A DNA stretch of 64,000 bases from Ottelia alismoides. Taxonomy: Eukaryota; Streptophyta; Magnoliopsida; Alismatales; Hydrocharitaceae. Position 1 is the first letter of the stretch. Every line of letters starts with the position of its first letter. The stretch spans positions 124,001 through 188,000 of the forward strand of contig JAZKJV010006046.1 of assembly GCA_037367405.1 (NCBI GenBank), in the 5' to 3' direction. The translations under genes were made by a program, and so were the position numbers. Under the pieces are notes generated by a model, which searched no databases, was not told where the DNA came from, and was given only the letters and a program-made list of their open reading frames with translations. Of the stretch, positions 45,151 to 57,014 are shown piece by piece.

Positions 45151-46831
45151 TTTACCTAGGTAAAGAAATTGGTCTAAGTTAGAGGACGTATCAATGAAGA
45201 CATTCTCACCGAGGCGATGGTTTTCCTCAGTGAGATGAAGGAGATAAAAGGGATGGTTTGAGGGTAACCATCCTGAGGGTGATGGGTCCCGAACTCAAGA
45301 GGGTCATGAGCTTGGGTTAGCCCAAGTTGCGCTTGGGCCGATGAAGATGAACTTCGTGAGGGGCTCAAGGAGAGATTTGCGAAGCATGAGTAGACACCCC
45401 CAGTCAGTCATCATGATGGCAGAAAGAAGAGTCAGGAGTATAAATGTGTAAAGATAAGATTTTACTCCTACCCGAAGCAAGAAAATGAATCACAAACCCT
45501 GATTTTCACACTCAACATGGTGAAGGACCCGAAACCGAATCTGATTAGTCTGGTTGATTTTAGGTGTGATTTTTCAAGCAAGTAGCAAAGGTTGCGCGAC
45601 CTATAGGAAAGTTTGCTCAAAGCCGAATACGTCTCCCTTGTTTAACTTGTCGCCTAAGATACCAACGCTCTTCCTTTTCTTCGCTCCTATCACCAGCTAA
45701 GAGTTCAGAACCTGCCCCTATCTACCTACCAAAGTAGACATAGGCTGACAAGGCTTTAACTTCGTCCCTATCTACTTGTCGGAGCAGGCGGAGGCTACTA
45801 GCAACTTGTCGTGATGCATCGCAATTTCGCCCATATCTACCTACCGGAGTAGACAGAGGCTACTTGGCACTGGTCAGTTGAACCCGAAGTTCAGCCTATG
45901 ATATTTGGTCGGATCAGGGTATGCGATATGGAAGGCGGGGATTTTGGATCTGCATTAGGGTGTGCATACACACTCTTGTACCCTTACTCTACTTGAAATC
46001 AAGGTCGGGGTTAATCTCCCGTAAATAGAATTTCTGATTTTATTGATTTTTTTATCAATTTGTTTAGAAATCTCGATTTTAAGATTAGATGACCACTTGA
46101 TTAGTCCAACCACAAGGCATGCCTATTGCCCAGCCCCAATTTCCTATAATTCTAAGTTTTGAAAACCAAGGGGGAAGGAGCTGAGAAAAGCCGATGCACG
46201 ATAAAACAATGATGTATGCCAAGTTCAAAAGACTTACAGTGATCCTCACGCTCTACATGGAGGATGCAAAATAGAATTGAATTTTACACTATATGAATGC
46301 GAGCAAAAAAGCCACTCCTAGACAAGTAGTTCTATTAGCGAACGAAGAACATATTAGATTTGTCTACAGTCATGTGGTGTAAGTGCGTCTTTTAAGTATG
46401 AAGTGTGGTCCTAGATATTACAAGCACAAACAGTCCTAAGAGAGCTCTAAGAGCTGCAAGTGCAGGTCCTATCCTACGTTAAGCAACCCCACAACACGTG
46501 GGGACTCATTTTATTATGACTTACACGTGCGAGAACCCAAACGGGAACCGCTGGAAAATGCAAAAAAAAAAGAAAAAGAAAAAGTTTACAAGTCCTCTCA
46601 AAAACACTCAATTTATTTCGATGCAGGTTCCTCAGCTCGCTTGGCGAAGCCTTCGACTCCTCTTATTCCTCTCATGAAAATAATTGATGGTCAAATAAAG
46701 GATGGCACAAAATAAACAAAAAAAGAAAAAAATTGAACAGAAAATACTCAAAAGAAAAGCCGGGAATCAGACTACCCGAGGATGGAAAACCTAAAATCCA
46801 AATTTCCTAAAGATTAACCCAAGCCGTGCCT
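45151..46831 (-). other. Element D Gag N-terminal remnant and 5' leader
   Basis: The first 200 bases or so may encode a broken Gag N-terminus (Ser- and Gln-rich), without a clear ATG. From about 45400 to the PBS the sequence is leader. Around 45660-45890 it repeats a CTATCTACCTACC(A/G)AAGTAG-type segment three times (near 45718, 45767 and 45829) as a degenerate tandem repeat. No gene is visible. Confidence 0.55.
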
Positions 46832-46848
46832 CCCCAACAACGGTGCCA
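46832..46848 (-). promoter_or_regulatory. Element D primer-binding site, tRNA-Asp type
   Basis: The plus strand reads CCCCAACAACGGTGCCA, three differences from the plant tRNA-Asp end, then TT, then the LTR's TG at 46851. Confidence 0.88.
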
Positions 46849-49043
46849 TTTGAGGAGCCTATGATCTACCCTACTTAATTCATCAGAATTATCGATTAAA
46901 TTTTAATGATGTTCATTATAGTCGGAAAAATCAAGACTGATCAAAACCACTTAGATTAATGTCAAATTAAACGCAAGCGACATTTTTTTTATTTTACTTG
47001 GGCAAGCCCAAGGTCGAACTCAAGGAGGCAGCTTTTTTCTTAGGTTAATCTGAATCTAATTTCGATGTTAGATTTTCAGGAGAATATTTTTTATATATAT
47101 TTTTTATGCAATTAAGACAATGCGATGCAATTCAAGCTAAATTTGAAGGTTAAATTTGAAGTATGGTCAAATTGAGTCCAAAAATGATGAAACTTGGATA
47201 GAATATGAAATGCAATGAAATTAAGCTACTGTAATTTTTTGAAATTTTTAGACTCTAAATGAATTAAATATGAATTAAAAATGAATGTAGGGTAGTTTTT
47301 GCAAAGTTAATTTTAATAAATACCAAAATCTATCATTTTTAGATACAAAATTTATCCTAGATACTTCTACGTGATATGAATCCAGGAAAATTATTAAATT
47401 TCAAGAATGATGAATTTTGGACCTATTAAAAATCAATTAAGCAAATTACTAATTAATTTATTAAGGCCTTGTTATATGTATAAATGATGTGATTTTTGGG
47501 TACGAAGTAGAATAACTTAAACTAGACATATTTCGATTTTTTGGTAATTTTTGGAGCAACATATACTTTAATATGGAATTTAAGGCACACGGTGGCAAAA
47601 CTATGTAAATTTCCACAAAAAGAATAATATTAAATTCCTCGAAGCTCTCAAAAAAATGACAAGTGTCGACAATGATAAAGCACAATTTTCTCTACAACAT
47701 GCAATTTTTGGAATTTAAAAATGATGCTAAATGAGTAGTGAAATAAACGTCCAACACAGGGACCAAAATGCAAATAGAATTAAAATTGTTAAAAACAGAA
47801 ACATGCGTACATGGACTAAAATGCAATTACTTATAATGTAGGTATATATGTGCAAATTGTCCACGGAACACGTACGCCTCACGTAACGCACCTCGTAGGT
47901 ACTGATATGCAATTTGCAAAACTTGTAGGAACCTCGGAGTAAATTACCCAGACCGTACATGAGAACCACATGAGGTGTTAGGCTCGGACGGTGACGGAGG
48001 CTCGGATGAGGCTCAGGTCTTCTGCAAGCTTGGACTTGCTTCGGGGTAGCTTCGGATGCTCCGAGCCTAAAGGTCGGGAAAGAGGCTCGGAGCTGGAGAC
48101 GTGGCGAAAGGCAGACCATTCAATCAAGATGATCGAACGGTTGCTGAAGCGGAGGACGTGGTGCACTTTGGACCGTCCGATCCTCGAATGATCCGACGGT
48201 ATCTGGATCTCCTGAAGAGGTTGACGTGGATCGCTGAGGATCGTCCGATAAAGATGAACGGACGGTATATGTGCTTCATGATCCTCCTCGCCGCCGCCAC
48301 CTCCTGCGGCGGGTGTGGCTGGGCTCCGGTGAAGCCTCTGCACTCGAAAGTCTCCTGAGTGGCTGAGAATGATCGTGGAGGTGAAGCGGAGCGACTGGAG
48401 CTTCTGGAAGAGGCGGGCGTGGTCTTTAGGCTGGGAACGATGGAGCTCGAAGCAGCTCCGGTGAAGTTCCGACCGATGGCGAAAATGGTACCTACAATGT
48501 TAGTGATAGACAAAAACTGAGGTGCAAGTGCTCGCATGGGTTAAGTTGGTGATGCGAGACATGTGGGGAGAAATGGGTCAACGAGGGGTGGTGTTTCTCT
48601 GCCGTGATCAGCGGAGTGGTGGTCGGAGTAATCGGAGACCTCGAGAGGTCATAGCAATGAACATAAGGTGCGCGAAAATGGCACCTCCAAGGTGGAGCTC
48701 ATGCGATGGCCAGTGGGATGTGTTGATGAGCAAGGAGGTCGGAGAAAATGCGAGAAACTCGGAGGGGAAGAAGTTGATAATCAGAGAAGAAGATGGAAGG
48801 TGCTACCTGGGAATGGAGGCTCGAGGTGGAGTCTCCGGTCGTTGCTCGAGGATCAGTAGAAGCCCAAGCTCTAGCAGCTCATCAGTGAAGCTGCTTGCAC
48901 GACAAAGCTCGCCGTAGATTTCACCGGATAGGACCTCTGTCTTCGCTCGGATTCAGGCCTAATCACTGTCACTGATAGGTGGAGTCGAGCTCTAGGAACT
49001 CTCATGCAGGGGCGGATACCGGTGACGATGGCCGGAGGCGGAG

Positions 49044-49052
49044 TATTTAAAG
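49044..49052 (-). promoter_or_regulatory. TATA box, D 5' LTR (the element's promoter)
   Basis: Sense reads CCCTTTAAATACTCCG. The identical placement in D 3' and G LTRs supports it. Confidence 0.6.
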
Positions 49053-49924
49053 GGGGAAGATGGTGGTCCGTTGTTGGTGGGAGTGGTTTACGTGGTGTTG
49101 TGGAGCGAAAAGAGAGGGATTCATGGCGTGCGTGGCAGCTGATGAGGAAGACGATCTCTCGACCATTGGATCTAGTGATCCAACAACTTAGAACGGGGCA
49201 TTTAAGGAGCGGGTAGGATTAAATCACAACAGCTCCATTAAAGGGCGATGGATGTGCAAGGCACACGGCAGAAGCGGCGCTGGCGAACGACCACGATGAG
49301 ATCTGGAAGTGGGATCGGAAGGCTGGAATCAAAGCGAAGATGAACGACCAAGATCTGTGGACATAGAGGATGATCGGGTGGCTATGGCAGTGATGCGTGG
49401 CCGGCTGAGGGTTATGCACTAATGGGCGGCGGAGATTATATCTGGGATAAGATCGAAGGGTGATGATCTCATGGGAACCGATGGCAGGGATTCAATCGAT
49501 GGATGGACGATCGAGGGCACGGAGAGTGCCACGTGGAGCGTTGAGGTTAAGGCAGAGAATAACGATGGAGATGGAATCTGGGCATAGATTGGATGGTTAT
49601 GGATTGAGCGGGAACAGACGGTGGGGATCTGGAGAGAAGGAGAGCAACCGGACGTTGATGGAGTGTGCCACGTGGTGCAAGGAGGTGAAGACATTGGTGA
49701 GCGGTCCAGATGCAATCTGGAGTCGATCAGACGGCTGCAAGATGATGCAGCATGGATGGCTGAGATGTAGGCCGATTGAACTCCATCCAACGGTAAAGAG
49801 AAGAGGGTGTGTGGTAGGTGAATGAGTGGGCCGCGTGGCACAAACAGAGGGCGCCACGTGGCCTATTGCAAAGAAGAAGGTGAAATAAGAGGGGGAAAGT
49901 GGCCGAATTTGGAAAAAAACTCAA

Positions 49925-49969
49925 AACATGAAAATTGTAGATCTCAATGAGATCTACAAGTTCATGTTG
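49925..49969 (-). repeat. Conserved U3 hairpin, D 5' LTR copy
   Basis: The arms AACATGAAAATTGTAGATCTC and GAGATCTACAAGTTCATGTT surround an AAT loop. Apart from bulges, about 19 positions pair. It is the best-preserved copy with G's. Confidence 0.8.
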
Positions 49970-50512
49970 ACCAAAAATGGAAACGAGGTCAAATGAAGTG
50001 ATAAAATACAAGGGTACAAATACAAATACATACAGTATACAATGGGGGCCCAAAACCTAGTTTTGCATACGAGCCCTGATTTTAATGAAATTGATTTCAT
50101 TTTGAAGGTCTCTGAATGTATATTATTTTAAAAGTAAGTATACCAAGATTGGAGGTTGTATGAGAGAGATATGTGTATTTTAAGGTCCATGGTCTCAAAC
50201 TTGGATTGGGGTTTTATTGGTCAATTTTACAGGTTAGCATTTTTTTGGTATTTTTCTTGTATCAATGTTAGTCATATATACACTATAGAGTTGACTTTAT
50301 GGAGTTTGGAGTTAGTATAAAATACATACAAATAGATGATTTTTACAAGTGAAGTTTGCTTCTTATTTAATGTAGATATGAATGCTAAAATGCAAATGTT
50401 ATATGTGCATGCATGAATGCTAATTATGCAATATAGGTTGAAATATGCATGTAATTACTCGGGAACAAAGCTCTATTTTCAACTTTTAGAGTGATGAATC
50501 ACATATTCATCA

Positions 50513-51215
50513 ACTACGTGGAAGAAAGAGGAGAGTCAATGGGGGGGTGATAGGTGCATGGTGAAGTGGTGAGGAACGGTTGGAAAAATTGGGATAAGAG
50601 AGGTGAGCGAAGAGGTGTGGCATGGGAGAGAGAGAGGTCAATGGAAGAGGAAGACCGGTCAAGAGATGTTGTATCTCGCTATCCAACAACTAAGGGAGAG
50701 GCACGAGGGAATGGCCCAGATCATATCTGATGATCATATCAAAGGGCATAGAATGGAGCGAGGTTGAATGGTCAAGATGAGATTATCATGGCTAGATCGA
50801 ACAGTTGGGAGATGATGTGGGCAACAACAGAAGAGGCGGGACACATGGGTGACCCAGAGGTCACCACGTGGCCCAAAAGAAAAACTAAAAAAGGTGACAA
50901 ATCATAAAGAAATACTTACATGCTAAACTAGAAAAATGCAAAACATGAAAGAAATTGATCTCAATGAGATCTACCACTTTCATGTTGAACAAATGCCAAA
51001 ATAGATCATATGTACAAACTACAATTTTTTGGAAGCATTTTCAATGATTTAAAACACTCTTTTAAATTATTTTGAGATTTTTAGTATTATTAGTTTATGT
51101 ATAATGTTAAAACAAATATATATAGTAATTATCTAATTTTTTGGGGATTTTTAATACGAAGAAAATAAAGGAAATAAATTAGTGTTAATTATATACAATA
51201 ATTAGGGTTAGTTAT
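50513..51215 (-). repeat. Element C2 5' LTR (E), right piece
   Basis: It resumes C1-type LTR sequence: GGTCACCACGTGGCCC (about 50868), then the U3 hairpin (50942-50987) and AATTAGGGTTAGTTA, parallel to C1 at 24470-24835. About 200 bp of C1-equivalent sequence is missing between 33577 and 50513. The last 100 bp or so before the LTR end are absent because F begins at 51216. Confidence 0.7.
50942..50987 (-). repeat. Conserved U3 hairpin, E copy
   Basis: The core TTGATCTCAATGAGATC is palindromic and flanked by AACATGAAAGAAA on one side and ACCACTTTCATGTT on the other. Outer arms differ from the other copies yet still pair (CATGAAAG with CTTTCATG). Confidence 0.7.
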
Positions 51216-53480
51216 TGATAACCAGGATTTGGCCGAAGTCATGTCAATACTCAATGTGAATCGATAGTCATCGAAGCGACCTCAGACGAAAACCCGATTT
51301 ATCAACAATTAAATCATGATATATATCAAGCAATGAATATCAAAATGGTGGAGTTAAAATTTATTATTCTCTACAAAATCAAATGCATAGCAAGCAAGCA
51401 TGTAGATGTCGAACCACGGAGAGCAAAATTGGTAGTATAGGATTATTGCTAATCAATGTGTATTATGTACAAACATGTCTCTTATATATATATATTGGTG
51501 GATTTTTAATTTTATATATTTATATATTTTTTAATTATATATCATAAATTTGTCGATTTTAATTTTCTGATTTTTATATTATCTGTTTCTTTTTAATATA
51601 TAAAAGGCTATATAAGGTTATATAGACCATATCGAGTAGTATAATTATAAATTTTAGTAAAAATAACTAAAATGAAGAAACTAAAGTGTTTTTAGGTTTT
51701 ATATATTTTTCTAATGCTTTTGTGATTTTCATGGAATTTTTGCTACTTTTAATGCATTTCTAAAGTCGAAATTATCCCAAATCCGGGATTAAATAATAGG
51801 TTGAAAATGAAATGAAGATTAGAAATAGCAAAATAAGTCCAAAATACCTCAAATCAATTTTATAAATAGATAAATATATAAATAAAATTTAAAAATCAAA
51901 AAAACATATTTTTAGGGTTTTTGGTGATTTTTCATATTTTTAAAAAGTACATTGAATATTTTTTAATTTTTAGACCTTTTTCTTTTTATTATTTTTTAGG
52001 GATTCTGGTCTGGAGTTAACAAATATTAAAATAAATAGCATATATTTTTTTTGGGATTTTTTCAAAGTTTTTTTTATTTTTTTGGTATTTTCTAATACAA
52101 ACGGGGATAAAAAGTGCTCATTGTAATTTTAATAAATTGTTAAAATGTCAAAATGGTAAAATAAAAATAGGGCATGCAAATGCATGTTACTAAGCATCTA
52201 ACCCTATTTTTGCATAATTTTTAGAGCTCTGGTGTTATTTTTAATAAATAAAATCCAAGCACCAAAATACATGAACTGGAGCATAATTACAAAAAAAATA
52301 AATGTTAGGGGCATACATGCAAATTTCCCGAAATATACAATATATATTAACATTTATTAGACTAAATACAAATATAGACAATTATAAGGCTATACTTGCA
52401 AAATGACCACCTCACGTGGACGACACATGCAGTGACCTAGCATGGACCTAAGTGGAATATGCAAAAAGTACATGGGTCTCCATGCAAAATATCCATTTTA
52501 TTTACACGACATATTTTATTTACAAGATTAATAAATAAATACAAAAAGAATAGGGCAGAAGATGTAAATTACCCCCATTAGGCGCGCCATCGTGCAACTG
52601 ATGGCGATCCACTGGCCATATGATGCACGGTCGTCTCGCGATAATGCTTTGTTGATGAGCAGCTTTGATCTAACCATGGACTCCATCACACGATCGAGAC
52701 GAGCGTGAAACGAACGACGAGGATTAAAACCGGAGGTGCACCTTCCATCAGACGGTATCTACTTCGTACGAAGAACATGGAAGAAGTTGACCTTCCCTGA
52801 CCTTCGTACTATTTTTCTCCTCCCACCGATGATTTCTGATGCAGTTCTTGGGCTCTACACGTCCGAGGATCTCGTCCACGTCGATTAAGGTGCACTAGAA
52901 GATCTAGGACTCAATGATGGGGTCATGGCATGTCGGGGAAGAAAGAGCACCTGGGGACCCTCGTCTAGGTGCGATTGGCCTTCATAAGAAGTCTTTTTGC
53001 CTTGGCACCTATACGAAGAGGTTCACTAGCTCGAGGCGAATTGCCTCAACTAGTTGTGAAGCTGGGATGCACTAGGGATGAGTGGAATGGAGATGCTCTG
53101 GCATACGATGGTGGAGGAGCATTGATCTCCACATCGCGTGGGTGATCTAGTTGACTAGAGCATAGAAGAAGCGTAAAAATAAAAGGGAGAGATAATGAGA
53201 TGGAAAGGCAAGTCAGAGAACAGGTGAATCACAGTGAGGACATGGTCAGATCTCGAGCACTCTGGCAAGATGATTTACCTATTCTACTCTACTAACGTGA
53301 TTAAAACTAGAAATAAAAGGCACAAAAAGAAAACTACAATCTACAGCTACCTTGGAATGATAAAAAGACACATCTCATACCTAAGGGTTGCTCAGGGAGA
53401 CGAGGTAGCCGGAGGGCTGCTGTCGTGGATCGCTCTGCCTCGCCCAAATTGCACGCCCAAGGCTCGGGGTGCTCTAGCTT
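51216..53480 (-). repeat. F: truncated A-like LTR
   Basis: It opens TGATAACCAGGATTTGGCC and follows the A LTR in order: GGTGGAGTTAAAATTTATTA (about 51346), an AT-rich tract (51480-52260), a GCAAATTTCCC motif (52318), CTCACGTGG (52412), a GC-rich middle, and a segment near 53300-53400 with AAACTACAATCTACAGCTACC. It then loses similarity, so U3 and the far end are missing. No PBS or internal sequence follows. It may be a truncated solo LTR inserted into E. Confidence 0.6.
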
Positions 53481-53913
53481 GAAGGATATGGGAAAATCCT
53501 CAAGCGCATCATGGAAGCGTGAGCGTCGTATCGAATACGACGAGGAACGAGTAGTCCCGCTAGTTGTTCTATGCAGTGGAATTTAAAAAATTTTCATGTG
53601 ACAAAACCACATGTTCTAAGAACACTTCTAGGATCATTTCGTCTAAACCACAAACAAGTGATAGGATTACTTCTTGAAGCGTGGTTGCGATCGAGTCTCT
53701 AAACGAAGAGACCTCCTATCTCAAGTCCGATCCGATGGAGGAGACGCTTGCGAGCGCGGAGATGAATCGCGTGCTTCTCGCAATCCATGTTGATGATCCA
53801 AGCGGCGAATCTCCTGATCTCGACACACGAGATCCGACGTCTTCTTCACGAGCAAGGCACACCGAAGGAGACGGAGATCCACGAGCAATCGATCAGGCAT
53901 CATAACGACGAAG
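53481..53913. other. Unassigned segment between F and G
   Basis: It contains GTAGTCCCGCTAGTTGTTCT, a CATGTGACAAAACCACATG inverted repeat (about 53597) and a GC-richer part with frames on both strands (53681-53905 plus, 53721-53903 minus), neither of which I recognise. It does not match any LTR in the window. It could be the edge of an unrelated element or the host target of G. Confidence 0.35.
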
Positions 53914-55180
53914 TGATAACCGCCCCCACACCCTTTGTTAATTCGAGCAAGTTAATGTCCAAATTAATTATAAGTGTTCGTTGCAGTCGGATACGAGAGG
54001 GAATATCAAAAACCACTTTTAATTTAATCAAGTTAATTTCGAGTGGTAATTTTTTTTACTTGGTGAAGTCCAAGTTCGAACTCAGGGAGGCATCTGTCTC
54101 CTTAGATGAATTAGTATCGAGTCCAATGTTCGATTTTCAGGGAATATTTTTTTTTGGTCTTGCTTAATTTCTATGCAGACACATGCAAAAATCAAGCCAA
54201 TTTATAGTTAAATCGGTTAAGGTATCAAATTAAGTCCAAAAATTATAAAAATTGGCCAGATGATGAACTATGGTGAAATTAAGCTACCCTAATTTTTTTG
54301 GAATTTTTCGACACTAAATGAATTTACTATGAATTTAAAATGAAAGCAGGGTGATTTTCACTAATTTAATTTTAATAAATAACAAATCACATTTTTTCAA
54401 GAACAAAAATTATCCTAGATAGATTTGATGATAAGGAATCTAGGAAAATTAACAGACCATAATTTTAGTGTGAAATGAACCTAATAAAATTAAACTAAGG
54501 AAATCACTAAAGAATTTATTTAGGCCTCGATATGTGTGCAAATTAGATGAAATTTTTATGCCATGTTAAGTTAACTATCCTAAAGTTACTATGATTTTTT
54601 GAGAATTTTTGGAGTTACAGAGAATTAATTATCAATTAAAAGGTCCAGATGGGCAAAATATCACATAAATCAACCAATTAATTAATTAAAAATTCTACTG
54701 TAATTACAAAAATAGGACAAGTGTCACAATAGATAAAGGACAAGTTACTCAACAACATGCAATTTTTGGAATTCAAAAATGATGCAAAATGACACCTAGG
54801 GATGCGTGCAAAGACAGAGGTGTAATTGCAATACAGGAAATTAAAATTACATAAAAATAAACATGCTGACAGGGACTTAAATGCAATTAACTATAATGCT
54901 GGGGGGTGGAATGCAATTTCTCCACTGGGCACTTGCTCCTCACATGGGGGCGCTTCACAGGGACCTCTTTGCAATTTTGGAAAGTTCCCAGGGCCTCTGT
55001 ACAAATTACCCAGGTCGCACGTGCTCCTCACGTGGGGCGGCCTAGGCTCGGGCAGTGTCAGAGGCTCGGGTCTTGGCTCGGGTGGTCCTGGAGGTTCGGC
55101 TGAGGTTCGGCGAAGCTTCGGTTGGTCCGAGCCTAGGTTCGGGGAAGAGGCTCGGGCCCGATGTCGTGGCTGGCTGCGGA

Positions 55181-55402
55181 CCTTTGGATCAAGATCGATC
55201 CAAAGGTTGTCGGGGCAGACGCGTGGCGCGATCAGAGACCGTTGGATCTGTGATCAATCCAACGACGGTGGTCTCTCTCCCAAGGCGGCAACGTGGCGCG
55301 TTACACACCGTGGGATCTAGAATGATCCGATGGCTCCGGTGCTACTCCGGTCGTGGGCGACGTGGATGGCGCTGGACCGTTCGATCAAGATGATCCAACG
55401 GC
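55181..55402 (-). repeat. Repeated GGATC-GATCC palindromes alternating with CGTGGCGC words
   Basis: CCTTTGGATC and GATCCAAAGG (55181-55206) are perfect 10-bp arms. CGTTGGAT and ATCCAACG (55240-55264) are perfect 8-bp arms. Weaker copies are at about 55307-55332 and 55377-55402. Words such as GCGTGGCGCG, ACGTGGCGCG and ACGTGGATGGCGC lie between them. Confidence 0.7.
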
Positions 55403-56202
55403 CACTGGAGCTTCTTCTTCAATGGACCTCTGCCACCTGCGGAGGAGTTGGCGGGTCTTCGACGAAGGGAGCTTAGCTCCGCCCGATCCTCCTGATGTCG
55501 GTGAAGCTCTCCTGAGGTTCGGAGATGTCCCAGAGGATGCGCAGTGGTGCGGCGAGGGCTCCAGTGGTCTCAGCAGCACAGGAGGTGCGTCAGAGCTCTC
55601 TGGTGATGAAGCTCTATAGGAGCTCTGGTGAGCTTCCGATCAATGAACAACAGGTACCTGCAGGAGTTAGGGGGAATAGCCGAAGCGTGTGCGTGTTGCG
55701 TGGAGATGTGAAATGTGATGGCGAGGCCTAATCGCAGTGAAAGGATGCTCGGTGATGGTGCTCCTCCCAGGTGGCGGAGCTGGAGCTGATGAAAGATGGG
55801 TTGAGTCGTCGGAGGATGTGAAGTACAGCGCGAGGATGAGAGCTCCGTTGCAGAGCTCGAAGAGGTGAAAGCGAGGCGAGAAGATCACGGTTGAGGTGGA
55901 ATTAAATGGGAGAAATCCAAGGGGAAATTTAAACTAAGATCAAAGGAATATGGAGTGAGTTACCTGGGGGTTGGAGCTCGAAGTCGAGTTCCAGGTCGTC
56001 ACTCGAAGGGGCGGTAAGGCCCTGAGCTCAAGCAGCTACGCGGAGGGTGGCTGCTACACGGCGGTGACGCCGTGGATCTCGCCGGAGAAGAAGGTCCATC
56101 TTCACTCAAGAATTCACTCAATTCCTATCACAAATCGAAAGCTCCGAGCTCTAGGTTCTTCCCTGGGGTGGCGGATCGGGCTGAAGTTGGCCGGAGCTCG
56201 AG

Positions 56203-56211
56203 TATTTAAAG
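56203..56211 (-). promoter_or_regulatory. TATA box, G 3' LTR
   Basis: Sense reads ACCCTTTAAATACTCGAG, in the same place as in D's LTRs. Confidence 0.6.
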
Positions 56212-56453
56212 GGTGAAGGTCTCGGCAGGGCTGGTGATGAGGTGAGGTTAGTGGGGTTCGTTGAGCATCTCCGGTGGTCGACGTGGGTAGTGAGGTGGCT
56301 GGCGAAGATGAGGGACGAGTGGGGGTGATCGTGGAGGCGTTGGTGGTCATCGACGGTGGCTGGAGCGCGGCCAAGAATAGACAGGGAGAGAGTGTGGCGC
56401 AAGGTAGAGATTGTGGGAGAGAGGGGCTCCGGAGGTGAAAGATGAAGTCATGG

Positions 56454-56479
56454 CCGTTGGATCTTGTGATCCAACGACC
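56454..56479 (-). repeat. U3 palindrome CGTTGGATC / GATCCAACG
   Basis: Perfect 9-bp arms flank TTGT. Counterparts are in D (about 35836 and 49162), C1 (about 24100 and 27825) and E (about 50670), with varied sequence. Confidence 0.7.
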
Positions 56480-56969
56480 CAGATCAAATCGCAAAGGAGT
56501 GGGCAAGATCTGATCGGAGGCGAGGGGATTAAGCGTCAGGAGGCCAACACGTGGCGCGATGGGGGCGCATCGCGAGCGGGCGGTGTGGATTATGTCTGAG
56601 GTTGCTTTGATCAAGGGCCGTGGAGCAACCATGTGGCGCAATGGGGGCGAAACGCGAGCGGGCGGCTGAGATGCTGGAGGCACTGATCGAGTGGCACAGA
56701 GAGGTGACGCGTGGCACGTTGTAAGAGAGGTGCGAACGGCCGGTTGAGATGAGGAGGGGGATTGATCTGACGGTGTAGAAGAGAGGCGCACGTGGAGATC
56801 TAGTGGCCGTTGGATCAAAAAGGACATCCAACGACTGAGAGCAGGGGCGCCTAGGGCAAGGGGAGCGGGCCGCGTGGCGCAACCAGATGGCGCCACGTGG
56901 CCAGCTGTGATTGGCTGTAAGAAGAAATGGGTGTAGAGAGAAGAGGAGGCCGAATTTGGAAAAACTCAA

Positions 56970-57014
56970 AACATAAAAGTTGTAGATCTCGATGAGATCT
57001 ACAAGTTTCATGTT
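56970..57014 (-). repeat. Conserved U3 hairpin, G copy
   Basis: GTTGTAGATCTC and GAGATCTACAAG (perfect core arms, loop GAT) are extended by AACATAAAA and TTTCATGTT. Confidence 0.8.

Larger units (their letters stand above)
33578..50512 (-). mobile_element. Element D: full-length, decayed Athila-type LTR retrotransposon
   Basis: This is a 16.9-kb element with two LTRs of about 3.6 kb, a PBS (46832-46848), leader, gag, protease, RT, RNase H, integrase, hairpin array and polypurine tract in the Athila order, all on the minus strand. LTRs appear about 90% alike. Every coding domain has stops or frameshifts. It sits inside the E LTR. The left LTR lacks its first 215 or so bases, and no target-site duplication is visible at 33577/50513. 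Confidence 0.9.
46851..50512 (-). repeat. Element D 5' LTR
   Basis: This is a 3.66-kb LTR running from TGAGGAGCCTATGATC to CACATATTCATCA. It retains the first 216 bases missing from the left copy and shares its landmarks. It lacks a 140-bp or so segment of the left copy near 49140. The sense start reads TGATGAATATGTGATTCATC, a terminal inverted repeat. The promoter at 49044 leaves U3 of about 1.47 kb and R-U5 of about 2.2 kb. Confidence 0.92.

Noticed and set aside
56114..56896. 260-codon minus-strand frame in the G LTR
   Set aside because: It lies in U3 upstream of the TATA box, is Pro/Ser/Arg-rich in a GC-rich tract, and the matching stretch in both D LTRs is broken into different frames.
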